From: Bacteroidales bacterium
Lineage (GTDB): Bacteria > Bacteroidota > Bacteroidia > Bacteroidales > Paludibacteraceae
Assembly: GCA_012837685.1 (NCBI GenBank)
Contig: DUQS01000064.1
Span: 1-45,764, forward strand
DNA: 45,764 nucleotides
Direction of reading: 5' to 3'
Positions 33,673-41,772 of the stretch are shown here, piece after piece. The notes beneath the pieces were generated by a model, which did not search any database, had not been told where the DNA came from, and saw only the letters and a program-made list of their open reading frames with translations. The position numbers were made by a program, and so were the translations under genes. Numbering within the stretch: the first letter of the stretch is position 1; each line of letters begins with the position of its first letter.

Positions 33673-35862
33673 TTATAAGAACCAAAGGTTATCTTTCCCT
33701 ATATTTGAAGGTATTGAACCTGTGGTGAAATGTGGTGCGATTTGAGCAACCATTTCAGGATATTTAATTGTAACAGGGAGATTCTGTTGTTTGACTGACT
33801 TCCAATATATGCGACTAAATTGATATACCTGGTCTATCAATCCGTTTATTGTTGGCGTGGTTAGTAAAGAACTGTCTGAGTGACATTTTATTTTCAACTT
33901 GACTGGGAACGGATAACCTTCAATGCTTCGGGTGTTATTGTCGGAATAGCGGATATTGTTGCAAAGCAAATAGGTATTGTTGCCCAAGTTTATGTAACGG
34001 CCACTGTATGGCATTTTTTCAACAAAATCATCGTCGAATACAACAATATCTTCTGATTCGGTTTTGTTGATTGTAACCACAAAAACAGGTACATCGACAC
34101 CGATATTGTAAAGCATATTTTCAATGATTTCTACCTCATCTTCCCGCATGTCTTTATAATAGTGGATAACCAGCCTTTCGAGGTTGGCAATCGTACTTCT
34201 GTAATCCACAATAGCTGATTCGATAGAACCGACCAGTTCTTTTAATTCGTCCTTATGGAAATATTCAAATGAATTAAATGCGCCGGTGTTATCAAAGGAA
34301 AAAGCAGAACCAATGTACTGAATATTGGTGTCAGAATGTTTGAAAGCTCCCACTCCGATAATTAGTTCCCTGTATTCGGGGACTGCGATTTTCCAAGGGG
34401 TACCACCGAGTTTGGCATTTATCGCAATGGCGATATTTTGCAGTGTGTATGCAAATGCATCTTTGCCTTTCTCTGCATCTGATTTAAGTACTGTAAGCAT
34501 CTTATCCGTCTCGATACATTGAGAAGATATGTTTCTTTTCAATAAAGCCTCTTTTACTTTGTAGTACACATTTCGTTGCTCGACTGCTTTTGTATGTTTC
34601 CCAATAGGGGTCAGGTATATAGCCAGATATTTTGCTCCTGTGAAGTCCTGATTATCCAGTTTTTCCTCTATTTCAAAAAGTGGATTTTCCAAGTTTTCGA
34701 AAGCAAGGTTGAAACTTTTTGGAGCTAATGAAACGGGTACATCTATGTACTTAAATAGTCCACCGAATATTTTATAGCCCTTACGCAGGTAGTTCGATAA
34801 ATCGTTGGTATTACCAACATGCTCTTTGGGAACAATAAAAAACATTTGAATATTGCCGTGGCGAGGTTGTTTAAATGGTCCATTATTCACTCCTCGTTGC
34901 GGAATCATATCCGTTTTGTTCTTACCAAAAATCAGCTTCTTACTATCTGGACTTGTTTTACCGGGTTGAACCGGAGTGAAATTATCCAATACAGGTATTA
35001 TATCTTTGAACTCGTTAGCAGTAAGGTATTTGTTTTTAAAGCCAAAGATTTTCGAAAGGTATTTTGTATATCGGTTTTTCTTTATGTACAGATTTTCGTT
35101 TTCTTCTTCCTCCGCATCATGTCCCAGAAAAGCCCCTAATCGATTATTAATTATTGGGTAAACACTGTTGTAATCTACCGGTTCTCCTTTCTCCATCCAT
35201 TCTTTTAGACGGTTGAATTTAGTTACCTGCATTTTCTGGTGGGCATTGTTATCACCATAATGGCTAACATAAATAACCTTTACCAGTAAATCGGCAGGGT
35301 TAAGGCTTGCAGAAAATGTTTCCTCAAATGGGTTGTCATTTGAATTGTCAACCTCTGCGAGAAATGTTGCTACCGATTTTTTGTAAACCTTTGCTTGCCG
35401 GTCATAAGAGAGAACTATTTCAGGTGTGTTGAAAAAATGATTGTAATTTACCTTTATCGTAAATCGATCATAAACAACACAGTCCTTGATTTTTTTAGTG
35501 GTAGCATCTGTTGATCTAAGCCAAATCTGATTGTCTTTGATAAATGTAGGTTCGACCAGAATATTTTTAGTGGTAAAATAGTGCTTTATTTCTCTATTAT
35601 AAAATCGTTTGACAAAGGCGAAGTTCTCTTTGCTAAAGTTAACCGATAGTGATTGAAAGCCCTCCAACTTCCTATCAAACGAAGTGTAGATAGTATCTGC
35701 ATTAGAAATATCGGGGAATATCTCTTTAATGTTACACGGGAAAAGTTGGTGACTCAACTTTGTAAGTGAAACACCTTTTCTGTCTTTTCTGGAGAAATAG
35801 AAAATTTTGGGTTCTTTGGGGAACTCGAAAGCTAATGTGTTAGTGAAGAGAGATTCGTTCAT
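33673..35862 (-). CDS. Prokaryotic Argonaute (full-length pAgo) with degenerate catalytic residues
   Basis: The 729-residue protein has the length and order of a long pAgo: N and PAZ-like regions (1-380), MID near 395-480 (YYKVKEALLKRNISSQCIE, the guide 5'-end pocket) and PIWI from about 480. In PIWI the first catalytic Asp is replaced: the motif reads IIGVGAFK with G505 where active enzymes have GxD. The usual RDG region reads IHYYKDM (567-572), and the last position is KYPEMVA (E703) instead of D or H. It therefore probably binds guides and targets without slicing. It ends in the typical LWFL. It is divergent from the DUF134 gene; a TATTTTTG element is at plus 35889-35896. Confidence 0.85.
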   Translation of the reverse strand: MNESLFTNTLAFEFPKEPKIFYFSRKDRKGVSLTKLSHQLFPCNIKEIFPDISNADTIYTSFDRKLEGFQSLSVNFSKENFAFVKRFYNREIKHYFTTKNILVEPTFIKDNQIWLRSTDATTKKIKDCVVYDRFTIKVNYNHFFNTPEIVLSYDRQAKVYKKSVATFLAEVDNSNDNPFEETFSASLNPADLLVKVIYVSHYGDNNAHQKMQVTKFNRLKEWMEKGEPVDYNSVYPIINNRLGAFLGHDAEEEENENLYIKKNRYTKYLSKIFGFKNKYLTANEFKDIIPVLDNFTPVQPGKTSPDSKKLIFGKNKTDMIPQRGVNNGPFKQPRHGNIQMFFIVPKEHVGNTNDLSNYLRKGYKIFGGLFKYIDVPVSLAPKSFNLAFENLENPLFEIEEKLDNQDFTGAKYLAIYLTPIGKHTKAVEQRNVYYKVKEALLKRNISSQCIETDKMLTVLKSDAEKGKDAFAYTLQNIAIAINAKLGGTPWKIAVPEYRELIIGVGAFKHSDTNIQYIGSAFSFDNTGAFNSFEYFHKDELKELVGSIESAIVDYRSTIANLERLVIHYYKDMREDEVEIIENMLYNIGVDVPVFVVTINKTESEDIVVFDDDFVEKMPYSGRYINLGNNTYLLCNNIRYSDNNTRSIEGYPFPVKLKIKCHSDSSLLTTPTINGLIDQVYQFSRIYWKSVKQQNLPVTIKYPEMVAQIAPHFTTGSIPSNIGKDNLWFL

Positions 35863-35927
35863 GGCATTAAAATCAATAATATAACATGCAAAAATAATAA
35901 GAAAATTTCCATTCTGGTGCTATTATA

Positions 35928-35980
35928 ATGAACAAATGTTTGAAATAACTTGTTTGTTTATGAACAAATGTTCAAAATAA
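35928..35980. promoter_or_regulatory. Two tandem dyad operators between Argonaute and DUF134 genes
   Basis: A 21-bp sequence starting ATGAACAAATGTT is repeated at 35928-35948 and 35960-35980. Copy 2 contains the perfect dyad TGAACA-N2-TGTTCA (35961-35974); copy 1 has TGAACA-N2-TGTTTG. TTTGTT-N4-AACAAA spans the gap. The sites cover the -33 region of the DUF134 promoter. Confidence 0.65.
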
Positions 35981-35984
35981 TACG

Positions 35985-35992
35985 TATCTTTG
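35985..35992 (+). promoter_or_regulatory. -7 element of the DUF134 operon promoter
   Basis: TATCTTTG fits TAnnTTTG. No good -33 element is seen, consistent with control through the adjacent operators. Confidence 0.6.
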
Positions 35993-36029
35993 CTGCATCA
36001 ATTTTACTTATATCGAAAAAAACAAGCTT

Positions 36030-36434
36030 ATGTCTCGTCCAAAACAGTGTCGAAAAATCGTTTCTCCCCCATTAATGATAGGATTCAAACCTTATGGAGT
36101 TCCACGATCTATGATTGAGGAGGTTATTTTGCAATATGATGAATACGAAGTCATACGATTACTAGATTATGAAGGAATACTACAAGAGCAAGCTGCCGAG
36201 AAAATGAATATCTCACGCCCTACTCTTACCCGTATTTATGAAAATGCACGCAAAACGATAGCCAAGGCATTTGTTGAAGGTAAAATGATTGTAATCGAAG
36301 GTGGAGATGTTGATTTTGGACGTATGTGGTATAGGTGTCGAAAATGCAATAAAATAATCGATGGTATTGAAAACCATAGACCTTGTAAGGGCTGTAAAAG
36401 CTATGGAGACGATGAATTAGCTCCAATTAATTAA
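36030..36434 (+). CDS. DUF134 family DNA-binding protein
   Basis: The 134-residue protein starts SRPKQCRKI and has the FKPYGVP motif of DUF134. It carries a sigma-region-4-like helix-turn-helix (about residues 50-80, EQAAEKMNISRPTLTRIYENARKTIAKA). A C-terminal zinc-ribbon-like segment with CRKC and CKGC (residues 108-124) could bind a metal. It is the first gene of the NifX/MinD-type module and sits beside two dyad operators, so it is the likely local regulator. Its signal is unknown. The gene after it starts 15 bp downstream. Confidence 0.88.
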   Translation: MSRPKQCRKIVSPPLMIGFKPYGVPRSMIEEVILQYDEYEVIRLLDYEGILQEQAAEKMNISRPTLTRIYENARKTIAKAFVEGKMIVIEGGDVDFGRMWYRCRKCNKIIDGIENHRPCKGCKSYGDDELAPIN

Positions 36435-36449
36435 GATAAATAAGAATAA

Positions 36450-37283
36450 ATGAGACTAGTAGTATTAGCAGATAACCGAACATTAAGTCGTGACCTCCAA
36501 ACGGAACATGGACTTTGTGTTTATCTTGAAACCGATCAGCATAAAATATTATTGGATACCGGAGCTTCAGACATATTCATCCAAAATGCAAATAAACTGA
36601 ATATAAATCTTCAAGCAATAGATTATGTGTTTATTTCTCACGGGCATTCGGATCACATCGGAGGGTTACCTTATTTTCTGGAAATCAACAGAACAGCTAA
36701 AGTGATAATGTCAATGTATATTCAAAACCAATTATATTTTTCTAAACGAGATGGATTACATAGCATCAGTACAAAGTTCGATTTTGATGCCTATCGTAAC
36801 CGAATCATTTTTGTAGAAAAAGGGATTTCAATAGCAGATGAAATACATGTATATTCTAACCTATCAACAAAATACACAACTCCGTTAGGAAATAAAAATC
36901 TTTTTCGGAAAGAAGAGAACGGAGAATTCATCTCAGATGACTTTAATCACGAACTTATTTTTACTATTGGTAAAGATAAACTTCTGGTATATACAGGGTG
37001 TGCGCATAATGGGTTGCAAAACATATTGGAAACGGTAACAACGAACATATCAACACTTATTGATTGGGTTATTGGTGGTTTTCACCTTCTTACACCTCGA
37101 AAAGAGATTTTGTATGAATCGGAATTGGAAATAACTGCTATAGGGAATGCGTTGCAATCACAATATCCTAAAACTAAATTTCTTACGGGACATTGTACTG
37201 GAGAGAATGCATTCATAACATTATCTCAAATTCTCACAAATCATTTAATCCAATTTTATTGTGGATATTCAGAAAATATATAA
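36450..37283 (+). CDS. Metallo-beta-lactamase-fold hydrolase
   Basis: The 277-residue protein has the HGHSDHIGG metal motif (H-x-H-x-D-H) near residues 64-72, plus later metal-site segments YTGCAHNG and GGFHLL and a TGHCTGE near the C-terminus. This set belongs to the branch annotated as dihydropterin-ribofuranosyl-aminobenzene phosphate synthase-like, often found beside DUF134 and NifX genes in anaerobes. The substrate is not known. It lies 15 bp after the DUF134 gene and 21 bp before a NifX-like gene. Confidence 0.88.
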   Translation: MRLVVLADNRTLSRDLQTEHGLCVYLETDQHKILLDTGASDIFIQNANKLNINLQAIDYVFISHGHSDHIGGLPYFLEINRTAKVIMSMYIQNQLYFSKRDGLHSISTKFDFDAYRNRIIFVEKGISIADEIHVYSNLSTKYTTPLGNKNLFRKEENGEFISDDFNHELIFTIGKDKLLVYTGCAHNGLQNILETVTTNISTLIDWVIGGFHLLTPRKEILYESELEITAIGNALQSQYPKTKFLTGHCTGENAFITLSQILTNHLIQFYCGYSENI

Positions 37284-37304
37284 ATCAACAAATGCTAATT
37301 AAAT

Positions 37305-37616
37305 ATGAAAATAGCAATAACCTCAGAAGGAAATACTCTCAGTTCGCTAATTGATTCTCGTTTTGGTAGATGTGCTTTTTTTGCCATTCTCGACACAGAC
37401 ACCCAAGCTACAGAATTTTTTCCCAATCCTGCAAAAGAATTATCAGAAGGGGCAGGACCCGCGGCCGTACAATTCATTGCTTCAAAAGGAGTAAAAAAAG
37501 TTATTGCCGGTGAATTCGGCATGAAAATAAAATCACTACTTGATACTTTAAGTATAGAGATGATCGTGGATACAGATAAAACAGTCTCCGATATTGTTAA
37601 ACAATTTAAAATTTAA
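37305..37616 (+). CDS. NifX/NifB-associated family protein (iron-molybdenum cofactor-binding fold), first copy
   Basis: The 103-residue protein consists of one dinitrogenase iron-molybdenum cofactor-binding domain: MKIAITSEGN, DSRFGRCAFFAILD, then GAGPAAVQFIASKGVKKVIAGEFG. Members bind or carry metal clusters. No nitrogenase genes are present, so a role in nitrogen fixation is unlikely. The conserved cysteine of SRFGRC is kept. It is followed after 4 bp by the DUF5320 gene. Confidence 0.88.
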   Translation: MKIAITSEGNTLSSLIDSRFGRCAFFAILDTDTQATEFFPNPAKELSEGAGPAAVQFIASKGVKKVIAGEFGMKIKSLLDTLSIEMIVDTDKTVSDIVKQFKI

Positions 37617-37620
37617 AATT

Positions 37621-37824
37621 ATGCCTAGATTTGATCATTCCGGCCCAACCGGACAAGGTCCCATGACCGGCAGAAAGATGGGAAAGTGCACCAATTTTGG
37701 TGCTGGTAAAAAAAGTTCTACAGAAGAAACAGAACGTGATAATTCTACCATAACCGGAAAAGGGCGTGGTATGGGAAGAGGCTTAGGCCGTGGTCAGGGA
37801 GGCCAAGGCATAGGTCGTAAATAA
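37621..37824 (+). CDS. DUF5320-like small glycine-rich protein
   Basis: The 67-residue protein begins MPRFDHSGPTGQGPMTGRKMGKC, the start of the DUF5320 family commonly encoded beside NifX and MinD-type genes. The rest is Gly/Arg/Lys-rich (GRGMGRGLGRGQGGQG) and probably disordered. The longer frame starting at 37594 overlaps the previous gene and adds residues outside the family, so the ATG at 37621 is used. A single cysteine (C23) remains. Function unknown. The 94-bp gap that follows contains an imperfect dyad (37864-37872 / 37879-37887), possibly an operator for the peroxiredoxin gene. Confidence 0.8.
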   Translation: MPRFDHSGPTGQGPMTGRKMGKCTNFGAGKKSSTEETERDNSTITGKGRGMGRGLGRGQGGQGIGRK

Positions 37825-37918
37825 TAATTGCCAAACATTGTAATTGGTAAATTTCTTTATAAAACATTGTTGAAACATCAATAATGTAATGATTATTAAT
37901 CTTTTATTCTTAAAAATT

Positions 37919-38626
37919 ATGGAACAAAATGTATTTTCAATGCCAAAGATTGGAGAAAAAGCTCCGGAATTTAAAGCCGTAACCACGCAAGGTGAAATTA
38001 ACTTTCCCGGTGATTACCGTGAAAGTTGGGTCATTCTGTTCAGCCATCCAGCTGATTTTACACCGGTTTGCACTTCAGAGTTCATGACCTTTGCATCAAT
38101 GGAAAAACAATTCAATGCTGCAAATTGTAAACTGGTAGGATTATCCGTAGATGGGCTTTATAGCCATATTGCATGGCTGCGTACCATTAAAGAAAAGATT
38201 GAATACAAAGGAATGAAGAACGTAGAAGTAACATTCCCGCTGATTGAAGACATCACCATGGAGATTGCCGGAAAATATGGCATGATTCAGCCAGGTGAAA
38301 GCAACACAAAGGCTGTAAGGGCGGTATTCGTAATTGATCCGAAAGGTATTATCCGTACAATTATTTATTATCCATTAAGTCTTGGACGCAACTTCGATGA
38401 ACTATATCGGGTAGTCATTGCGCTACAAACAGCTGATGAATTCAGTGTCGCTACTCCGGCCGACTGGAGACCGGGCGATGAAGTTATTGTCCCCACTGCC
38501 GGTTCTTGTGGTGTTGCCAAAGAAAGGATGGAAAGTAAAGCCGAAGACACGAAATGTTATGATTGGTTTTTCTGTACCAGAAAATTAGATAAAGAGACAA
38601 TCTTGAGTAAAATTGTAAAGAAATAA
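37919..38626 (+). CDS. Peroxiredoxin (Prx6-type, C-terminally extended)
   Basis: It reduces hydrogen peroxide or organic peroxides. The peroxidatic cysteine is in PADFTPVCTSEF, about residue 50, and the conserved downstream arginine is in AVRAVF. The 235-residue length and the C-terminal arm with further cysteines (SCGVAKERM, KCYDWFFC) match the archaeal-type thioredoxin peroxidases. The frame opens 10 codons earlier (37889), but the MEQNVFSMPKIGEKAPEF start fits the family. In this module it probably protects the oxygen-sensitive cluster proteins. Confidence 0.93.
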   Translation: MEQNVFSMPKIGEKAPEFKAVTTQGEINFPGDYRESWVILFSHPADFTPVCTSEFMTFASMEKQFNAANCKLVGLSVDGLYSHIAWLRTIKEKIEYKGMKNVEVTFPLIEDITMEIAGKYGMIQPGESNTKAVRAVFVIDPKGIIRTIIYYPLSLGRNFDELYRVVIALQTADEFSVATPADWRPGDEVIVPTAGSCGVAKERMESKAEDTKCYDWFFCTRKLDKETILSKIVKK

Positions 38627-38640
38627 AATCTCAAAAATAA

Positions 38641-38702
38641 TGCGTGTATGTTTAGTAAAAGTTGACGAAATAAACTTTTGTCAGCTAATAAGCATACACG
38701 CA
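38641..38702 (+). promoter_or_regulatory. Large hairpin between peroxiredoxin and second NifX-like gene
   Basis: A perfect 10-bp outer stem TGCGTGTATG / CATACACGCA encloses a TTAG/CTAA pair and an AAAAGTT/AACTTTT inner stem. There is no strong T run after it, so it may be an attenuator or processing site rather than a simple terminator. Confidence 0.6.
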
Positions 38703-38727
38703 ATTATTATACATTTAAATTTAGATT

Positions 38728-39096
38728 ATGACAAAGAAAATTGCCATTCCGATGGAAAATGGGACATTATGCTCTCACTTCGGGCATTGTGAGTATTTTG
38801 TAATTGCCACCGTACAAAACAATCAAATTTCAGAAATAATTGAAAAAACGCCACCGGCACATGAACCTGGTTTATATCCGCGATGGATTGCTTCTTTTGG
38901 AGTTACCGATGTAATTGCCGGAGGAATGGGACAAAAAGCCATAGATTTATTTAATCAGCAAAATATCAATGCTTTTGTCGGAAGCCCAATAAAAGGAGCA
39001 AAAGAGATTATTGAAGATTTCTTAGCGGGAAAACTCTCCCTGAATGCAAACTACTGTAACCATGATGACCAACACGAACACACTTGCCAACACTGA
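38728..39096 (+). CDS. NifX/NifB-associated family protein, second copy with His/Cys tail
   Basis: The 122-residue protein has the same fold as the first copy: KIAIPMENGTLCSHFGHCEYF, then PRWIASFGVTDVIAGGMGQKAID. It keeps the CSHFGHC cysteine/histidine motif of the metal-binding subgroup and adds a tail rich in His and Cys (NYCNHDDQHEHTCQH) that could bind metal. It follows a large hairpin and precedes the two MinD-type ATPase genes. Function as a cluster carrier or sensor is inferred. Confidence 0.88.
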   Translation: MTKKIAIPMENGTLCSHFGHCEYFVIATVQNNQISEIIEKTPPAHEPGLYPRWIASFGVTDVIAGGMGQKAIDLFNQQNINAFVGSPIKGAKEIIEDFLAGKLSLNANYCNHDDQHEHTCQH

Positions 39097-39185
39097 GAAT
39101 CAAGAATACGAAATCTATTTTCGATGCATGGATTGCCACTTCAATGCTTTTAATCGGTTATTATTTTCCTGATAAAATTAATTAA

Positions 39186-40064
39186 GTGAACCAGAAAACG
39201 AAAATTGCGATTGCAAGTGGCAAAGGTGGCACAGGAAAAACATTTATTTCCACCAACCTTTTTAATGTATTACAAAAAAGAGACTTTAATATCGCTCTTG
39301 TAGATTGTGATGCAGAAGAACCTAATGACAGAGAATTTATAAGAGGTGAATTGCAAATTTCTCAGAAGGTTACCCAGAAAGTTCCTGTTATTGATGAATC
39401 AAAATGTAGCTATTGCGGGAAATGCAAAGAGTACTGTAACTACAATGCTATCTTTTTTCTGAAAGACACAAAAATGATTAAAGTACTGGACGAGCTTTGT
39501 CACGGATGCGGAGCTTGTTCTGTTGCTTGCGGTGATAATGCTATAGTAGAAAAAGATGATATTTTAGGTTCTGTTAATCAGTATGGTGTTTCAACAAATA
39601 GTGCTCTGATTGAAGCAAGAATGAATGTAGGGGTTTATTCTCCGGTCAATGTAATTAAGTCTGCCATTAAGGAAGCAAACGGGTTTGATATAATATTATT
39701 AGACTCGCCACCGGGCACATCCTGTCCATTTATTCAAACAGTTGCTACGGCTGATTATGTAGTTCTGGTAACAGAACCCACTCCTTTCGGTTTAAGCGAC
39801 TTAATGCAATCGGTAGATACACTGAAAAGCATGGAAAAATCTTGTGGTGTAATAATAAACAGGGCTGATTTAGGAAATAAAGATATTTATGACTACTTGC
39901 AACTGGAAAATATCCCATTGCTGATGACTGTGCCATTTGATAAAAAAATTGCCGTTAGCTACTCAAACGGAGAGCTATTAACCAATCTGTATCCTGATTG
40001 GGACGTAAAGTTTAATCAGTTGTACCAAACTATTACTAAACAATATGGAAATAGCAATCATTAG
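39186..40064 (+). CDS. MinD/ParA-type ATPase with inserted ferredoxin domain, first copy
   Basis: The 292-residue protein has a deviant Walker A, SGKGGTGKT, near residue 11 and the switch DSPPGTSCP. Between them a 2x[4Fe-4S] ferredoxin insert carries CSYCGKCKEYCN and CHGCGACSVACG. Such paired proteins occur in anaerobes beside NifX-type genes and are thought to assemble or move metal clusters. The start is GTG; an in-frame stop lies immediately before it (39183-39185). The gene overlaps the second copy by 20 bp. Confidence 0.92.
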   Translation: MNQKTKIAIASGKGGTGKTFISTNLFNVLQKRDFNIALVDCDAEEPNDREFIRGELQISQKVTQKVPVIDESKCSYCGKCKEYCNYNAIFFLKDTKMIKVLDELCHGCGACSVACGDNAIVEKDDILGSVNQYGVSTNSALIEARMNVGVYSPVNVIKSAIKEANGFDIILLDSPPGTSCPFIQTVATADYVVLVTEPTPFGLSDLMQSVDTLKSMEKSCGVIINRADLGNKDIYDYLQLENIPLLMTVPFDKKIAVSYSNGELLTNLYPDWDVKFNQLYQTITKQYGNSNH

Positions 40065-40908
40065 CGGAAAAGGTGGAACCGGGAAAAGCAGTATTAGTGC
40101 AGCATTTGCCACGCTGCAAAATGAAATAGTGTTGGCCGACTGCGATGTAGATGCTGCTAATCTCTATCTGTTATTCAATCCAGTCTGCGACGAAGAATAT
40201 GCTTTTGTCTCCGGACAGAAAGCAGTAATAAATCAAGAGAAATGCGACAGCTGCGGAGTCTGTATTGAATACTGCCGATTTGATGCAATAGTTGAAAAGG
40301 ATCATAAAGTCATCGTTCTTGAAACATTATGCGACGGCTGCGTATTGTGTTCGCGAATATGTCCACGTGAAGCCATTCATATTGTAAATGAGGACAAAAG
40401 CCGGATGTATGCCGGATATTTTCAAAACGGCAGGATGGTTTACGGGCGACTTGCACCCGGAGAAGAGAACTCCGGCCGGTTAGTCAATCTGGTTCGTGAA
40501 AAAGCAAAACAAATTGCAAAAGAAAACGGAATCCAAAACATCATTATTGACGGACCTCCGGGAATCGGATGCCCTGTAATCAGCACCATTACCGGGGTTG
40601 ATGTTGTTGTCATTGTAACAGAACCGACTATGTCAGGACTTCACGATTTGAAACGAACACTTGAAATGACTGCCGGTTTCAAATTACGCACAAATGTGAT
40701 TATCAACAAATTCGACATCAATACAGATATGACATCTCGAATTGAGACCTATTGTAATCAAACCGGCATACAAGTTATTGGTAAGCTACCATTTGATCCG
40801 CTAATAGTCGAAGCTATGGTCAATTGTCAGTCTATTACCGATTATGCCCCTGATTCGGATATCAGTTCCCTACTTAAAAATATATATTCAAAAATTATTA
40901 CAGTTTAA
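40045..40908 (+). CDS. MinD/ParA-type ATPase with inserted ferredoxin domain, second copy
   Basis: The 287-residue partner of the preceding ATPase has Walker A SGKGGTGKS at about residue 7, a ferredoxin insert with CDSCGVCIEYCR and CDGCVLCSRICP, and the DGPPGIGCP switch. The two proteins are similar but clearly diverged, so they probably form a heterodimer rather than being a recent duplication. The genes overlap by 20 bp, which supports balanced expression. A short gap of 15 bp leads to the Mrp-like gene. Confidence 0.92.
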   Translation: MEIAIISGKGGTGKSSISAAFATLQNEIVLADCDVDAANLYLLFNPVCDEEYAFVSGQKAVINQEKCDSCGVCIEYCRFDAIVEKDHKVIVLETLCDGCVLCSRICPREAIHIVNEDKSRMYAGYFQNGRMVYGRLAPGEENSGRLVNLVREKAKQIAKENGIQNIIIDGPPGIGCPVISTITGVDVVVIVTEPTMSGLHDLKRTLEMTAGFKLRTNVIINKFDINTDMTSRIETYCNQTGIQVIGKLPFDPLIVEAMVNCQSITDYAPDSDISSLLKNIYSKIITV

Positions 40909-40923
40909 TCATATAGATATAAT

Positions 40924-41754
40924 ATGAACAATCAACATCAAATAGTCAAAACAGAATTACCGAATATCAAAAAGATCATCATGGTAACATCCGGAAAAGG
41001 CGGTGTTGGCAAATCTACAGTTGCATCGGGTCTTGCTCTTACACTAGCCCGTGAAGGCTATTCCGTTGGCCTTTTAGATGCGGATATTTTCGGACCGTCC
41101 ATTCCTACCTTGTTTCAAATTAAAGATGAAGCCAGACCCACATTAATAGAGAAAAACGGGAAACAGTTCATGGAGCCGTTTATTCGACTCGGTCTTAAGA
41201 TTATGTCCATCGGATTTTTCTTTGACGAAAAACAAGCAGTTATATGGAGAGGTCCTATGGTAACCAATGCCCTTAAGCAGCTTTTAACTGAGACAGAATG
41301 GGGACAACTTGATTATTTAATCATCGACACCCCTCCCGGAACAGGAGATGTGCTGATTACCCTCCTACAGACTTTTTATATTTCGGGCGCAATAGTTGTT
41401 ACCACACCACAACAAATGGCACTTGCAGATGTACAAAAAGCTATTGGTATGTTGAATGATAAACATATCGGAGTCCCCATCTTAGGCATCGTTGAGAATA
41501 TGTCATGGTTTACGCCAACCAAACATCCGGATGAAAAGTATCTTATCTTTGGACAAGGTGGCGCTCAAAAACTATCCGAAGTTTTCAATCTTCCTGTTTT
41601 GACACAAATTCCTATCAACGAATTAATATGTCATAATTGTGACAAAGGAAATCTGTCAGATATTTTTGAAGATCCAAACATCGATTCAGCCTTCAAAAAA
41701 CTGGCTTATCATGTTATAAATCAAAAGAAGGAATATCGATATATACGAAAATAG
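40924..41754 (+). CDS. Mrp/NBP35-like iron-sulfur carrier ATPase
   Basis: The 276-residue protein has the SGKGGVGKST P-loop near residues 20-29, GLLDADIFGPSIP, and DTPPGTGD, the signature of Mrp/ApbC/NBP35 proteins that deliver [4Fe-4S] clusters. It lacks the N-terminal MIP18 domain of long Mrp proteins. The usual CxxC after ENMS is missing (ENMSWFTPTKHPDEKY), but a CHNC appears at 236-239, where most homologues have a charged GD-x-G loop. It lies between the second MinD-type gene and the C_GCAxxG_C_C gene on the same strand. Confidence 0.92.
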   Translation: MNNQHQIVKTELPNIKKIIMVTSGKGGVGKSTVASGLALTLAREGYSVGLLDADIFGPSIPTLFQIKDEARPTLIEKNGKQFMEPFIRLGLKIMSIGFFFDEKQAVIWRGPMVTNALKQLLTETEWGQLDYLIIDTPPGTGDVLITLLQTFYISGAIVVTTPQQMALADVQKAIGMLNDKHIGVPILGIVENMSWFTPTKHPDEKYLIFGQGGAQKLSEVFNLPVLTQIPINELICHNCDKGNLSDIFEDPNIDSAFKKLAYHVINQKKEYRYIRK

Positions 41755-41772
41755 CAATTGAAAGAAATCAAA

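Noticed and set aside
30450-35862. An intact prophage
   Set aside because: Only lysis-type genes and DUF6266 are present. There is no terminase, portal, capsid, tail, repressor or integrase gene.
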